A stretch of DNA of 64,000 nt. It comes from Rotaria macrura. Lineage: Eukaryota; Rotifera; Eurotatoria; Philodinida; Philodinidae. A program made the translations under genes and the position numbers. The stretch lies in contig OENT01000139.1 in NCBI GenBank assembly GCA_900239685.1, positions 1 through 64,000 on the forward strand, given 5' to 3'. Positions 46,789 to 60,472 of the stretch are shown one piece after another. A model generated the notes under the pieces. The model was not told where the DNA came from. It did not search any database and saw nothing but the letters and a program-made list of their open reading frames with translations. Within the stretch, counting starts at the first letter, position 1. Each line of letters opens with the position of its first letter.

Positions 46789-49700
46789 AATCTCTTATAC
46801 AATGTGATATTTTATTTATATGTGTTTCTTATCTGTTAAGATATTTTATTTTAAATTCAACATGAATCAGATAATCCTGTTTTAAAAAATCTTAAAAGAA
46901 CAAAAATATTGACATAAACTTTCAGTACTCTATGTTAGATCAAGAGATCGAATTGATAATATCAAGTTATCAAAGACAAATTAGTTGAGTATCATTTCTA
47001 TGAATATTTAAACATCTAACGATATCGACAGAATATTTTGATCATTTACGCACATGCCTACTCTACGACTGAGGCTTTCGTAGATCAGTATACATCGCCA
47101 AGAAATACAGATGATTTTTGTCACAGTAGAATCAATTCATAGCAGAGAGTAAGACGACATTAACATCTGTTTACCCATGAAACAAAAACAAACATACTGT
47201 CAAATTCCATTACAGTTTCAAGTGCATCGAAGAGAAAGTCTTGATACGACTAAGACAAGTTGGAAAAGACTCGACACCACATGCTGACTCATCGATGAAT
47301 GACAATAGACGTTTTCATAAAGTCAAAACATCAGAGAAAGACATTCATGAAAATTTCGAACTTTTGTATGAACGAAAATCTATCTAACAAGTCAAGATTG
47401 TTATTTTTCTTTTCTATGAGTACCACTCCTTTTTTGAATACTTCGACAAAGCAATTTTCGTTTCAGTATAAACTTTCGCCATTGCTGAGTATACCCTGAA
47501 GTGAAATTCATACTGAAGTTGCTTTTGTCAATATCAATGCTTTGCTTTTAGAAATTATTCTATCCACATCGTCATAATCTTCGTATAGCCAGTAGTAATG
47601 ATTTCGATTTTTTCTAACTTTTCTTCCATTTCTGCCAACGTGAGAATAGGAATGTAATGGCATGGTCTATCGTGATAGTCTCTCGCAGTATACTATACAA
47701 CACACGATAGTCGATCCCAAGTATTAAAATCAATTTCACATGTAACTTATTGATATAGTCAAGATAAATTATGATGTATTATCATTTTATATGATGTCTA
47801 TCAATAAATGAGTTAGTTAAACGCCTTGAATTTAGCTATTAAAACTTGAAAACTAATTTTTAATTATATTTAAATAAAAAAAACTAAATCAAATTACATT
47901 GATCTATAAGAAGACAAACAAATGGGACATTTTATTTTTTAATATCAAGACGAGTATGTCTGCTGTATTTATTTTTACAAAGCTAGAATATATCGTTCAA
48001 TGATAGTCGACTTCTCTATAGAAATCTATTTATTGATATTTCAATTTTTCAGATTTGATTTATTCTAATTAGTATACTACTAAAACAGCTTGAAAGATTT
48101 AGAATATCTGTTTGAATATGAATGTCTATTTTAACAAACACGATTATAATTTAGATAAGGATCCATCAACAAAAAAATCAATCGATTGTGACTCGTATGA
48201 TTATAAATACAATTGCTCCGATTATATTTTTTATCTAAACTAATCGGTATTATCGATACAAAACCCTTAAGTTCAATATTAAGTTTGTCTATTATAGATC
48301 ACGCGGTGTATTTTCTAGAAAAATTGATCGAAACTTCCTAATAGTAAAGTAAAAAGATACAAGTAATCCATTATAGAAGAATGAGATCAATGAAGACTTT
48401 GAGAAATTCAAATTTATTTTATAAATAACATGTCAGTATTTGTTACTATTGGTAAACTATCGTATTGTGTGCAATAGTCTAGTGAAAGCAACATGCAATC
48501 TATTAAAATAATATCTATCAGAATAAAAGTAGAGCTCAAGTTTTCAAAACATTCAATGATAATTAAAGACATTCGCAATGTATTAAAATGGTATTCCATC
48601 TCATTTATTTCATTTTTTCACATGGCATGAGTACTCTGTGCCAGGTATAATCTCAAGCATGTAAGGGTACAATTTAAAATTGCTTAAATTATGCTAAAAT
48701 ATCGACATGAATAATATACATGCAAGGACAGAGATGAATCAATGAGAAATGAATAAAATATGTATCGAACAATCATACAGTAGTTTCAAACTTGATCCAT
48801 AGATTATATATATGGTTGTCAAGGACTTTTACTACGATAAAAAGAATGAACTAGTGAAAGCCTACTAAGTTATGAACAAATAAATAGCCACATTGTCACA
48901 TATATCAACATTTTAGAACAATAACTAAATAGTGTGTGTGGGTGTCCCATGTGTTAGGATCAAGTAGTTCACGTACGAAACTCTTCTTTGTAAGCGTGTT
49001 GAGCGACTTTATTTTACGTGGAAATATTTTTTCATGATGTGATATGCTTCACTTTGAAGCAATGAAAAATCTATTGAAATCAAGCGAATATCTAATTCTT
49101 GCACATCATCAGAAGTGCTTCGAATGTGTCGCTGATAATAATTATGCATCTTTTAATTTTCAATCGTATTTGTTTCATCGAATTTTGACGACATTGTTTA
49201 ACTAGCATCTTTTTTCGAATAGTACTCTTCTTTATTTATGCAAATGATTCGTATAGTACTTCACTATTTTGAAATGAATCTAGACATACAAGATATTGAT
49301 CCTTTCAAAATAAGTCAAACATCAGTTATAATCAAGTGGAACAACTTATTCGTGTGTTCCAACGTATTCTAATTCATTCGATGGTATTCTGAGAGTTTCT
49401 TATCGACTTCCGATTCTTACTAGTTACTGTATTGGTATTATGTAGTTGCTGATTCGTCGAACATTATAATTTTGTAAAACATAATTAATCAAAAAGGAGT
49501 TTTGAAATATATCCAGTAGAAATGTTTCGCTTTACACCCCTTTGTTCAGATCATCCATGATATTCTTTCCCATCACATATCATGATAGATGATCCCACTG
49601 CCTTAGTTATCATATTCAATATATCACAAGCATCTAAACACAATATACCCAATACCTTTTCTTTGTTGCCATTTAATTAGTTGAAGCGCTCGATAATTAA

Positions 49701-51186
49701 GAAATGTACTTGAATACACAGAAAATAATACAGTTTTCAAACGATTAGTAATAGTGAATACATCAGGTTTCACACTTTTATCCTATAGAGATTGTCCAAA
49801 AAAAAGCTTTTTCATCGAGAACGAGTTAGATAAATATGAAACTAGGTTAGCACATATTGCATTAGTAACAATACTCAAAAGTGTGAATCGACAGATTTTC
49901 TGTATGTGGAAAGCGAGCAATGCACAAATGTTTGATATGCATGCTGTGAAATAATAAGTTAAAGAAGTTTTTCGAAGTCTTATAGAATTCTAAAAACTTC
50001 TGTGCTATACCTAGTAGTTGAATCTCGCTAATTCTGTGCAGGACAAAAAAATGGAGGATCCTAAAATCCTTGTCAAAAGTTTCCATTTTCTCTTCTGAAG
50101 AATTCATTTTTTATGAAATTCTACTGTCTTGAGAAGCACAAGACCTATTATTAGTCTGAAAGATTTTCTTAAGTCCGGGGTTTATTATATTGAGAATACC
50201 AAAGCGCAACACTATTGTTCTGATAAAATTGAATTTCTACAGTTCTTTGTACAAATACTAAACTGAATCGATCAAACGATTGGAAAAAGAAATGCAATTT
50301 ATTTATCACAAAAAACTAACCATCGCTACTAGTTGCTATAAGCATGAAAAACGTTTATCTAATTCAAGAGCAGACGAAGATAACTAACACCGTATAATCA
50401 GCTATATAGTTGGCGATTCGATAAGAGTCAAAATTTTATAAAAATATTAACGTAAGTTTATCCGCAAATCAAATCTGTATTCAAAGCCCAAACTATATCG
50501 ACACTTGAGCCTCGAAATTCAAGGTCTATTCAAGAATTGTTACATAACTAGACATGAGTAATGCATCAAAACGTTGCTAAATATGTCTAACTACTTCAAA
50601 ACACTAACAATCACTTTTTAGTTATTCACGTTCATTCCAATCCAATCCAATTCGAGTCAGTCCTATGCATTCGAACGACTCGGAATGAGTTTTCTCCCTT
50701 GGTCACAATCGATAAAAAAAACCGATTTAAATAAAAGATATCTGAATGCATTAACGAGTATCTGTTTAAATAAGAGTTTCAAAAAGAACAGTGGTTGTTG
50801 TTCATGTTCTTAACTTGTTTATAGAAATATATTTAATACAATGCTTAATTCTAAAAATCATGTGAAAACACAGGAAAGAACTTGAGCAAAGTATTCTCCA
50901 GTACTCATTCAGTTTCCTTTTCTCATGCCCTATAACATGTTTTTATGGCTTTTGGTAGACCGATGATCGTCATCCGAAACAAATTTGTGACGAAGTCTAG
51001 CATAAGGTGATGATTTTTGTAAATACTTATGAAGACATTATTATTTATATTGATCTGTGTCACTGTTCATTTTTCGCAAAAGAAACTAACTGATGTACTT
51101 TTTGTTGCATTATTTTTCATCTACGTTTATTAAATGGAAAAAAGAAGAAAGCACATTAAATGTATTATTATGAATATATTTGTCAT
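46789..51186. other. Gene-poor AT-rich stretch
   Basis: About 4.4 kb without a supported gene. Open frames (47299-47499, 48414-48599, 49754-49954, 49862-50107) are short, in conflict with each other, and lack motifs or splice signals. There is no repeat array. Confidence 0.5.
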
Positions 51187-51474
51187 TTATTTGCCTTTGA
51201 TTTCCATGCATTCATCTGGTCGGAATCGTTTTTTACGACATACATTTGGCTTACAACACGGCATTGTACCAAATTTGCATAAGACGCAATTACCACTGTT
51301 AGCCCGTTTATCGAAATCTTCATCGTTATCATCTTGTAGAAACATTCGAGCTTTAGCATCGGTTAATGTCATATCGTTGTCATCATTATCATAGAATAAG
51401 CGTTTGGCTTCACATGATGACAGCATAGAAATCACAACCAAACATCCGAATACAATCAAAGTCTGCGTCTGCAT
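51187..51474 (-). CDS. Secreted cysteine-rich prepropeptide, knottin-like, copy 1
   Basis: A single-exon gene of 95 residues; the first ATG is at 51474 (the TTG nine bases upstream is not used). Residues 1-23 are a signal peptide (hydrophobic core, Cys-Glu-Ala at the end). Residues 24-57 are an acidic propeptide ending in a dibasic Lys-Arg (56-57) suited to furin-type cleavage. The mature part (58-95) is basic, with six cysteines at 63, 66, 73, 74, 79 and 89: C-x2-C-x6-C-C-x4-C-x9-C. The C-C-CC-C-C order is that of inhibitor-cystine-knot peptides, a fold shared by venom toxins, defence peptides and signalling peptides. The copy at 60.5 kb has the same length and spacing. Downstream T-rich DNA carries AATAAA on the minus strand at about 51130. 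Function is not known; antimicrobial, defensive or neuropeptide roles are all possible. Confidence 0.8.
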   Translation of the reverse strand: MQTQTLIVFGCLVVISMLSSCEAKRLFYDNDDNDMTLTDAKARMFLQDDNDEDFDKRANSGNCVLCKFGTMPCCKPNVCRKKRFRPDECMEIKGK

Positions 51475-54400
51475 ATTGGCCAAATTAGTTAGTCTTAAAT
51501 TTCAAACTAATAACTGTTATATTCCTTGATCAAATTTTGACTGTGTATTTTATGCTGACGAGTTAGCAGTATTTGTATATCGTCTCTCTCTCTCTCCCTT
51601 CTATTTACAACCCAATGCTTATGATTCATGCCCTTTTTTTCTCCATCAAGCACATAATTATTAAATAAATAACGGAAGATTATTCATGTGAGTCGTGAAA
51701 AATGTTCTACGTGAATCTTTGATATACTATTGGCTTAAAACAATATTGTAAATGACTAGTAAAACAAGCTCTCGCATGAATTATATCCAAGGATGCATTG
51801 ATAGGTGTATTTGATAAAAACTCAAGTAGCTAGCTCTTGTACACCATTTTGGCTCACACGGTCGATGCATTACATTGGATAGTAGAACGAAGCGATGCCT
51901 GAATGAATTATTGTCATAATAAGACGATATTCATTTTTGTTCGCATTCCCGTTGGTTTTTTACTGAACTCAGTTTGAAATGCAAGAAAAGGAGGCAGAAA
52001 TCTTCGATTTGAAATGAATCTCAAGATTAAAAAGATGAATTTAGTTCTAGTGCTTATTATAAAAATGATTGAAGTCTTAGTGTGTTAGGAATTCGAGAAT
52101 AGTTTTTCGTATCACTGTAGTAAGTTTCGGTGAACGGCTCAGGCTTATATTTCATTTCTTATTTCTTTTGTTGATTTCTATGAACTGTTATCATTATCTT
52201 CAGACTATTTCTAAATTCTTTCATAAAATCGTAAATTCACCCTTGTAGCAACATATCATTATAATATTTTTAGTCCAACACTATGTCATAGACATCTATT
52301 TTTAAAATTATACGTTTCATGATTGCGTTACTCTGTCTATGTGTTCATGCCGAGACAGCATGAAGTAAACCTCACTAAATTAATTATATTCTTTTCGTAC
52401 ATAAGCTTGAAGCTATACGCTCATTTTTATATCTGCACACCTATATTTTCCTTTTAAGGCCCAGATGTTGGTGCCAATGACTGTAGATCGCTAAAACTTG
52501 AATATTTGAATTTATTTATCTTGCTGCTTTCACTATAGACTTGACTGCACATGGCATCAAGTTAAAGTTTTGCACTTGGTCTTGTGCATATGTTTCAATA
52601 TTTCTAGGTCCACAGATATCATTTATCTTCGTCATGCGAACGTAAAAGGCTTGATCTCAGCAATGGAGTATAGAGACGAGTAACGTACAATAAAACATAG
52701 CGACAATGGAAGAGCATATTCGTTGACCTTATTTCTTCATATGAATGCATCAGATGCATATTTATAAGTAGTCTATTTTAAGGAGATCAAAGTGAAACGA
52801 CCAGGTGAACTACTGCATTCAATCAATCATAAGAATTCACTCACAACAGTACTTTAAATTAATGCATAAATTTCGTTGAGAGATACTACTAATGCCATAA
52901 AAACATGTTGTGTAAAATTTTTATTACTTATGAAACGTCCCATAAAAAGGAATACTATTTTACTATAATATTTTCTTTACACGCAAAAATAAAAAAGAAG
53001 AATTGCACATGAGTTGTTAAAGAACAACACGTAGGCACTGCTCTACCGAATAATCTCAATTCAAAATATGATATCCTTTCAAGAAGCGCATAGACTGATA
53101 TCTATTATTTGAAATGTGGATTCAAACAACTACTAAAACATTGCTACTACGTATGTAGTATCTGGCATGACTTTCGGTATATAAGGAAACATTTTTCGAC
53201 ATTTATTTAAAACCGTCAGTTAATAATAATCCAGAAAAGAAGGCAAGATAACAATAGAACTTTGAAAAGTTTTTTGAATTTTCATAGACATAATCAATGA
53301 ATTCAGAACAGTAAGAAATTATCATAGTGGAATTAAGACCGATGAAATCCATTATTATAATTGAAGATGTGATGGAAATCAGATATTTATCTATTCACGA
53401 GCTCCATGTTCATATTCATTGATCAATAATAGCATACAAATTGATCATAGCATGCATCGCAAGTTGACTTTAATTCTATTGACATTAGATAAACGATCGA
53501 TCAACAAATCAACGACAACAGACAAATTTTTTAAAACTCAAGCATATCGACGAAACACGACAGGAGATCTGACATCTTTGTATGAGCATCAATACTATTT
53601 TGATTTTATTCTATGAGCCCTCACTGCAATCATTCTTAAGCAACACAATGATCGAGCCTAAAAAAAATAAAGAGGCAGATTTTCGATTGATCTCCAAACG
53701 TCAGTAGCAATTATTATTGAATGTTTATGTGAACGACATGTGCTATTACTTCTCCAATCCTGAAATTTCTCTGTGCAGTGATTCTGTCTCCTTTCGAGAT
53801 ATGTTCATGCTTTTTATTCTTTAAACATTATCGTCTTTCTTTAATCATGAGTCGCACAACTAACGATAATACCAATAAAGTGATAGGAAATATTTTCTCA
53901 TAATTACTGCAACCGAAAATAGGTCGAAAAACATTTTCTGGCATGAGTTGACGACAAACGAAATTATTTCACTTTTTTATAAACTGAATAAATAGTTCAC
54001 TGAAGAAAATATGCTATCGTCTTCTATCATAGGAAAATTTTTTAGCATTCATAAATTCTCCAGAGATCGGTTCATGAAACCAATCAGATGTTGTCAAATA
54101 CACACAACAACAAGAAACAAACTAAAGTGACAATTCTTTTCTATCGAAACATTTTCTAACGTAGATACTGCACTATTTCTCATCTTACCTATCTGTGCAG
54201 AGCCCTTTAGATAAAATACGGCAATCTTCTGACAACGAAAAGATTACATATGTTGACTGAAATGACGCTCGTATGTAAATTTTCGTCAATTTTAGTAATA
54301 TCTTGATTCGCTTGATTCAACTTCAAGGAAAAAGAAAAGACTGACAAAGTCATGATGTCTCTTTGGGAAAAGACGAGGATAAATCAAAGGAATTCTATCC

Positions 54401-55577
54401 GTAAGAAGCAGAAAAAATTGATAAAGATAAAAATTTTTATTGCATTAGTAATCTGTGGTCGGGCAATGCCTTTGGTATGCTGATGAATGCTTAAAAAAAT
54501 AATCCAGACGTTTCATATGGATTGAAAGAAGGATCGTGGTTTTTTATCCATGCAGAAGTGCTTCTGGCTACGTAGCTAATGTTTCTTTTAGTAAAGTTAT
54601 AGGAGCAAAACAAATAATGATTCCAAGTGCTACACAATAGCGATAAAATCTCATCTCTATATATGCAGAAATACTCATGTTTCTTTTCTGATCTGCGTAA
54701 CCATCGCCAAAAACTACGTTGTCGCATAAGATTTTAGTTGGCTTCCAATTATATTTAAAGATAGATAGAAATCATATCTTGAGTGTCAACTAACAAACCA
54801 CCATTGTTTTTTGTTAATGATAAAAAAAAAAGAAAGGTCATTTTCCGGTAGGTTTAGCGATAGATCAGATATCAGATAGTCTTTTTAGCTAACTAGATAG
54901 CTTGTATTTTCAGAACTGAATCCGAAAATGAATACACCAACAATTCAGTGTAGCAATGATGGAAAAAGGGAAATCACTGATAGAGAGACAGGGTATCGAT
55001 GATGATAAAGTTCTAACATCGAAGTCTAATATGTCACCTGTAAACCATATGAGTTGCCAACAGATAATCTTGATGCTAATTGATGCTAAGCTCCATACTG
55101 GTGCTATGTTGAATAATCACTAATCGTGAACTAAAATTTATCGTTGATTTGTTTACCATCGTAGAAATAGAGTCTCTTTACATAATATTATTAGAATGTA
55201 TTTGTAAACTATTTGCTTTACATGTGAGTACAGAGCATGGGGAATGATATTTAGAAAGTTTGATTGTATTTCTACTTTAAAAAATAATATTTATTCCGAT
55301 ATTGAAGATTTCATCGTGATTTTCAATTGTTCTCTAACTAAAGCAGTGCTCGAGGATCGATGACACAGTAATAATATACATATGTCAACTCGTATTTCAG
55401 CAAGAAATACGGCGTCAAAGTTGTCGAATCTTGTAGCACTCTAATGTTCGGAAAGTTTTTTGTTTTTTTTAACTGGAAAAAATACAAACAACAATGACGT
55501 TACAAACATATTCGTCATCTATTTCATTCAAATGTTGGGTTTACATCACAGTAAAATACTGAATTCAATATCTGAGT
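51475..55577. other. Upstream region of peptide copy 1 and gene-poor DNA
   Basis: 51661-51730 holds the block conserved upstream of the peptide copies (listed separately). A CT-repeat (CTCTCTCTCTC) lies near 51584. Frames at 53419-53616 and 54491-54727 have no features. No other gene was seen. Confidence 0.5.
51661..51800 (-). promoter_or_regulatory. Conserved block upstream of the knottin-like peptide genes
   Basis: About 190 bp before the copy 1 ATG, the plus strand reads AATAAATAACGGAAGATTAT, TCATGTGA and CGTGAATCTTTGATATACTA, then AATATTGTAAATG. Similar words in the same order occur at 55884-55985, upstream of the decayed copy (TTTGATGTACTATT, AATATTGTAAATG), and at 60952-61010, upstream of copy 2 (TTATTCATGTGA, CACGAATCTT). 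It is either shared promoter or duplicated flank. Confidence 0.55.
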
Positions 55578-55668
55578 TTAGGCTTCAACTATTGTCATGT
55601 CATTATCGTCGTGAGTGAAAAGTTCATGAATATTTTCCTCCAATGACAAGATGACAGTAAAAGCCACT
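55578..55668 (-). pseudogene. Decayed copy of the knottin-like peptide gene
   Basis: On the minus strand this stretch reads as part of the signal and propeptide region of the 95-aa family: a hydrophobic run, then an acidic segment with DDNDMT, identical to the matching segment of copy 1 (residues 31-36). It is interrupted by a TAA at 55578-55580, where the paralogues continue. I find no ATG at the expected distance and no six-cysteine region downstream. The family's upstream block is present to its right (55884-55985). The orientation is the same as in the two intact copies. Confidence 0.55.
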
Positions 55669-58600
55669 AATTTAAATTTAGTGTATGTCTATGTATCTAC
55701 ATATACTTGATGGATTATGTTCGATAAATTCAAAGTTAAGAAATATAATGTTACTCTAACGAATATCGGCTGCATTACATCATTCGATTTAGTACTTTGT
55801 CTATATTTGTACATTCAAGTTACTTGTACAATTCTATGACGATGATTCATACTTTTTCTTCTCCACTAACTTAAAAGCAGTTGAATAAATAAAGACAGAT
55901 CATTCATGGCACTTTTCCTATATACTTGAAACAAATTTTTGATGTACTATTATTTTGAAATAATATTGTAAATGCATAATAAAAACATCCTTATTGCCAT
56001 TTATTCTCAAGGATACGTGTATGAATGAATCCAATGACAGATTTTGTTGCGCTTGCACGTGATTCAATTCATACTAAAGAATGCTCGTTATGCTTTAGAA
56101 CGAAAAACAGCTTCGACAATTTATTGTAATTAGGAAATCTGATGACAATGATACAATTTTTCTAATACTCTCATTCTATCGAATTCATTGTCACAAGAGA
56201 AATTGAGACATCTTCCACTGTATGTAGATTTTATATACAAGAGAAAAATTAAATAGACATAGAATCTTACTAACTAATCCGTACTAAATGGGACGATAGA
56301 AGACTATTTAACATACAATTAATTTAAATGAAAAACAATTCTCGATGAAGATCAACTTTTGCATAGATTTCAATATACTACTGGATTTCAAATACGAAGA
56401 TCAGTTACTTTTTTCGATTCGCAAATCTCAACAAACAAGATCATAGACAGTCTTTTTAATGTCACGAGTGTACGTATTTTACAGGAATAAATGATTTGAT
56501 TCGATCATAAACCAACGGTCAAATAAATTTTTATTTAAATCATATTTAAATTGTTGAATGCAAACCCATCAGTAACTACTATCATAAGAAGTGATTTCTG
56601 ATCAGTTTTCTTTCATTAAAACCCGATGATAGAAAGATTGTTTTAAAATTATTCCGTTTTTCAGAAAACAAACAACTTTGGTGTATTTAATGAGAAGAAA
56701 TTCACTTCAATAAACTTTGATAGCATACTACATCACATATGGCAGAATTTTGTGATTTGTTTTGCTTTCGTATACAAACAAGTTTCTATTTATTCACATT
56801 TCATATTCATTGTACAGGATCGGAAAGAGTCATGTATAAGGATATAGTAGAATTATTTATGCTAAGAAAAATTAATTAAAACAGAAGATTGCATCATTCA
56901 TACGTATACTTTACGTTGAAAAAGATCTTTAAGCGATTTCAAGAATTTTATAATGGGAAAGTATTGAATATAAAACTTGAAAAATTGATCATGTTGACAA
57001 TATTTTATTTCATTTATGCACGATTATTTTTCAGACAACGAAAAGTCCTTGTGTATTCAGAAATTAATAAGATGATACGTAAAACTCATCTATGAGTTCA
57101 TATGTCCGGAGCAACATTGAAATTCGATCAAATTCCGACTTTGCACTGTCAAACTTAGAATTTCAATAAATTAAAGGATTCTTAGATAAGAATTAGAATT
57201 CAATATCTACCCAGCCGAAATCAGAACTCACATTGAGAGAAATTCATTCAACCACGAGCTCTTCTATAAAAAAAAAGCCTGTATAAGAAGAAAGAATTAA
57301 GTTCCAATGACAGGCATCGTTTGATCAGCAGTTCAAAACACGTTGTACGGCTATGATCAAATAAAATTTCTGAATCGAATTCCATAATCATTCATATAGA
57401 CAAGGATAATCAGCTTATGATAAAGAATTCAAAAATTATATTAGTTCTTTAATTAAAATTTTTACAGAAAAAGTATTATAAACAGTGTTTATAAAAGTGA
57501 CTATTATTCAATAAAATCAAGTTTTCAATTCAAATACTTTTTATTTCACTTGAATGAATTTCTCTCTATTAAATTTCTAATTTTAATTGAAAAAATTCAT
57601 GCCCATATTGGAATTGGAATTTTGACTTGATGTTGGATTGGAACTGAATTTTTTCCTGAGAAACGGTGTTCTATTACGAAATTCTCATTTTATTTGGTCA
57701 AAAGTAGAATTTGAATCTTTTCAGGACAAATTCAGACGTGGATACTTGTCCAATTTTGCCTCCCACGCCCACATTTATGTGTAATTCATCATCGATCATT
57801 TTGTTCGTGTAATATATTTTTATAATTATCAATACTGATAGCTGTGACTATCCGTAGCAAGTGTCTTCCATTCACGGTCATTTCAGTTTGGGTTCTACAT
57901 GTACTTATTATTTTCCCTATGGCTGCATTAAAGTACGCAAAAATATTGACATATTTCATCTAAATTATTTTCATGAATTTATAGAAAAAAGTAAATTTAC
58001 ATGATCAAAAATCTCTTTCATGACCACATAAGATGAAATAATATACCTTTTCGAAATTCAATACCTTGATGGAACAGTAACTTATTGATATAACCTCATT
58101 TTTATACGTTTCGGAGCTACAATTGATGGTCATGAAGGTATTCAAAGATGAAGAAAACAACAAATATCATTATTAATTTGAATTAAATGTAAGACAAATT
58201 ATCTTGTATTACGAAAGTATCCAAGTTTTTGTGGTATTCAATGTTTTTATACATTCGACCCATGAATAAATACTAGTGCATTAAATTGTAACAAGGACAA
58301 GAACAGAGGCTCTTGATAATTTAGTCATTGACTTGAAAAGCTTGTTAATGGTAACTTTGAATTTAATATAATTATACAAGCCAAGTACTCTGTTAACTAC
58401 GTACATAGTCAAATACCAGTGTAAGTCTATATAGTAGTTGGGAAAATGTTGTACTAATTATTACGCATGGTGGCTAAATTCTAGAAACAAAAATTTCGAT
58501 GCTACCATTTCTAGTATCTAATCATTTTATTATTGAAGTACTCACCATTTGAATATTAATTTGTTTAGTTGTGGCGAAAAAATGTATGAGTTATATTTTC

Positions 58601-58831
58601 TATGCTTTTTTCTATTTTCTTTATATATTCCTCGGCACAAACAAAATCCCCCAATACCCTAGACAACTGTCAGTTTTTAATGATCTTTATTCAGAGCTAT
58701 TGGCATCATTAGAAAGATTTGGTTTTGGCATGTTTTAATTGTGACTGTAATTAATATAAATCATTTCTTCATTTTAGATACGATTAAAATCAGTTTTTTT
58801 TTCATCATGTCCATCATATAGCATCATTCAT
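55669..58831. other. Gene-poor AT-rich stretch
   Basis: 55884-55985 holds the block shared with the peptide-gene upstream regions. A 68-codon frame at 56889-57095 is featureless. A small GGAATTGGAATT direct repeat lies near 57611. No gene is supported. Confidence 0.5.
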
Positions 58832-59137
58832 TTAGTAGTCGACAGAAGAATCGACTATAGCATCCTGTTCAGCAAAACGTTTGTCAGTATTATGAACGCA
58901 TATTACTATCACCTCACATCTTAACGATACGAACAAGTGGTTGATAAAGTTATCTCTTTGTTTCTCTGTTAGTCGACTGAGCGGTGCTAAAGCGATAGTT
59001 ATCAATAATTGAGAAAGCCATGCAACAGTAGTGACTTGTACTTGTAGGTCATCATAATACAAAGGATATTCCAATGGCCAACAGCATAAGGAATCACACT
59101 TGCTACTAGCTCGTACGATTCTGAAAGGTTCTTTCAT
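58832..59137 (-). CDS. Hypothetical 101-residue ORF
   Basis: An ATG-initiated frame of 101 codons in a locally less AT-rich patch. It begins with a basic stretch and a CDSLCCWP motif and contains a hydrophobic segment (WLSQLLITIALAPL) followed by LTEKQRDNF. Its cysteine pattern does not match the neighbouring six-cysteine peptides. I recognise no domain. The length is above what chance usually gives here, but there is no independent support. It may be a single-exon gene, a last exon (an acceptor-like TTTCAG lies just inside the ATG) or a chance frame. Confidence 0.3.
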   Translation of the reverse strand: MKEPFRIVRASSKCDSLCCWPLEYPLYYDDLQVQVTTVAWLSQLLITIALAPLSRLTEKQRDNFINHLFVSLRCEVIVICVHNTDKRFAEQDAIVDSSVDY

Positions 59138-60472
59138 TCAAATACGTATTCAAAGACGATAATAGTTTAGAATCACGAATTTCTAAGTATTATTAGAGTT
59201 CTTACTTTTCTTTGAAATTCTATATTTCCTAATTTTCAACTGGGACACATTTTCGGGCTGTAATATGATTGTATTATGTTTTTGTTCTTTGAATAATTCA
59301 ATTTAATAGCGCGCCAAAAACGTTCAAGTACTAACACATAGAGTGCATTCATCAATTTTTCTCTTCAAATGCTCACATTCAATTTCTAGTTCTTCTGACA
59401 ACTTTTTCCAATGTCATGTAAAAGCATACAAAACGAAAAACATTTTCTATCATGTTTTTAATGAAGTAACTCATGGATTAGTTTCTATGATAAGTCATGG
59501 CTAATTTTGTGATAGGTGAAAAACAATGATTGAGCTATGATAATTACAACACTTATTGGCTGGATGTAGTTTAAGGATGTTTTATGTTCATTGAAGATAA
59601 CCTTCTTCTTCTTTTTGATCTCCTAATTTGTCAAACCAATAGTTAAACATCAGCTAGTATTATCAAAGTATTTGCCCATTCATAGAAATAAATATCGACC
59701 AGAAGCTTATTAAACGAAATTCGATGAAACAGCTCAATTGCCTATATATCTACTGAAGATTTGAACAGTAAGAATCCTAGATAGGTGTTAATTATATTAA
59801 TGTAATCTTCGATAAATAAAGGTTGACAGTAGTAAAGCATGCTGTTTCTACTTGCGAATGTTATCTCTATTTTACATTGAATTTTTATGAATCAATGGTT
59901 AAAATTATTAGCATTCATCGAAGAGACACCAATAAAAGACTAAAGTGCACTGTATCCGATATATCATAGAAATGTACGTTGTGTACGTCGATCGCTCTAC
60001 TGATAGAACGATACTCATAGTAAATCGAGAGATGCTTGATTGAATACGCCCTTTCTCCCAATATTTATCACCATACACAGACTATGAAGTTCGATCACAT
60101 CATAGTCTTCTTTCATCATAAAGTTACATCAGCAAAAAATGTGATTTATAAACAGATTTTTGACAAACGAAATTGATATTATAATCGATTGAAATCTTCT
60201 AAATCAAGTATAATTTTGATAGAAACTTCTTTTTTTGAATTTTTTTTCTAATAATTTGCTAGTTTTTTACGTGTTTAACAAGGAAACATGCAGCCATCAT
60301 TCTGTCTCTTCTTTAATGCCAATAAAATTTTATTCACTTTGATTTCAAACCAGTATAAACAGATCCCTGTTTAACCAACTTTACTTATCGAACTAGTTAT
60401 TATTCTGTTTTATTTCTTAAATGGAAACGCAGAAAATATGCAACTTGTTGCCATGGCGTTTTTTCCCGATTA
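59138..60472. other. Intergenic DNA, nothing recognised
   Basis: AT-rich with no open frame of interest. The right end includes the presumed 3' UTR of peptide copy 2, with a minus-strand AATAAA near 60410. Confidence 0.5.
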
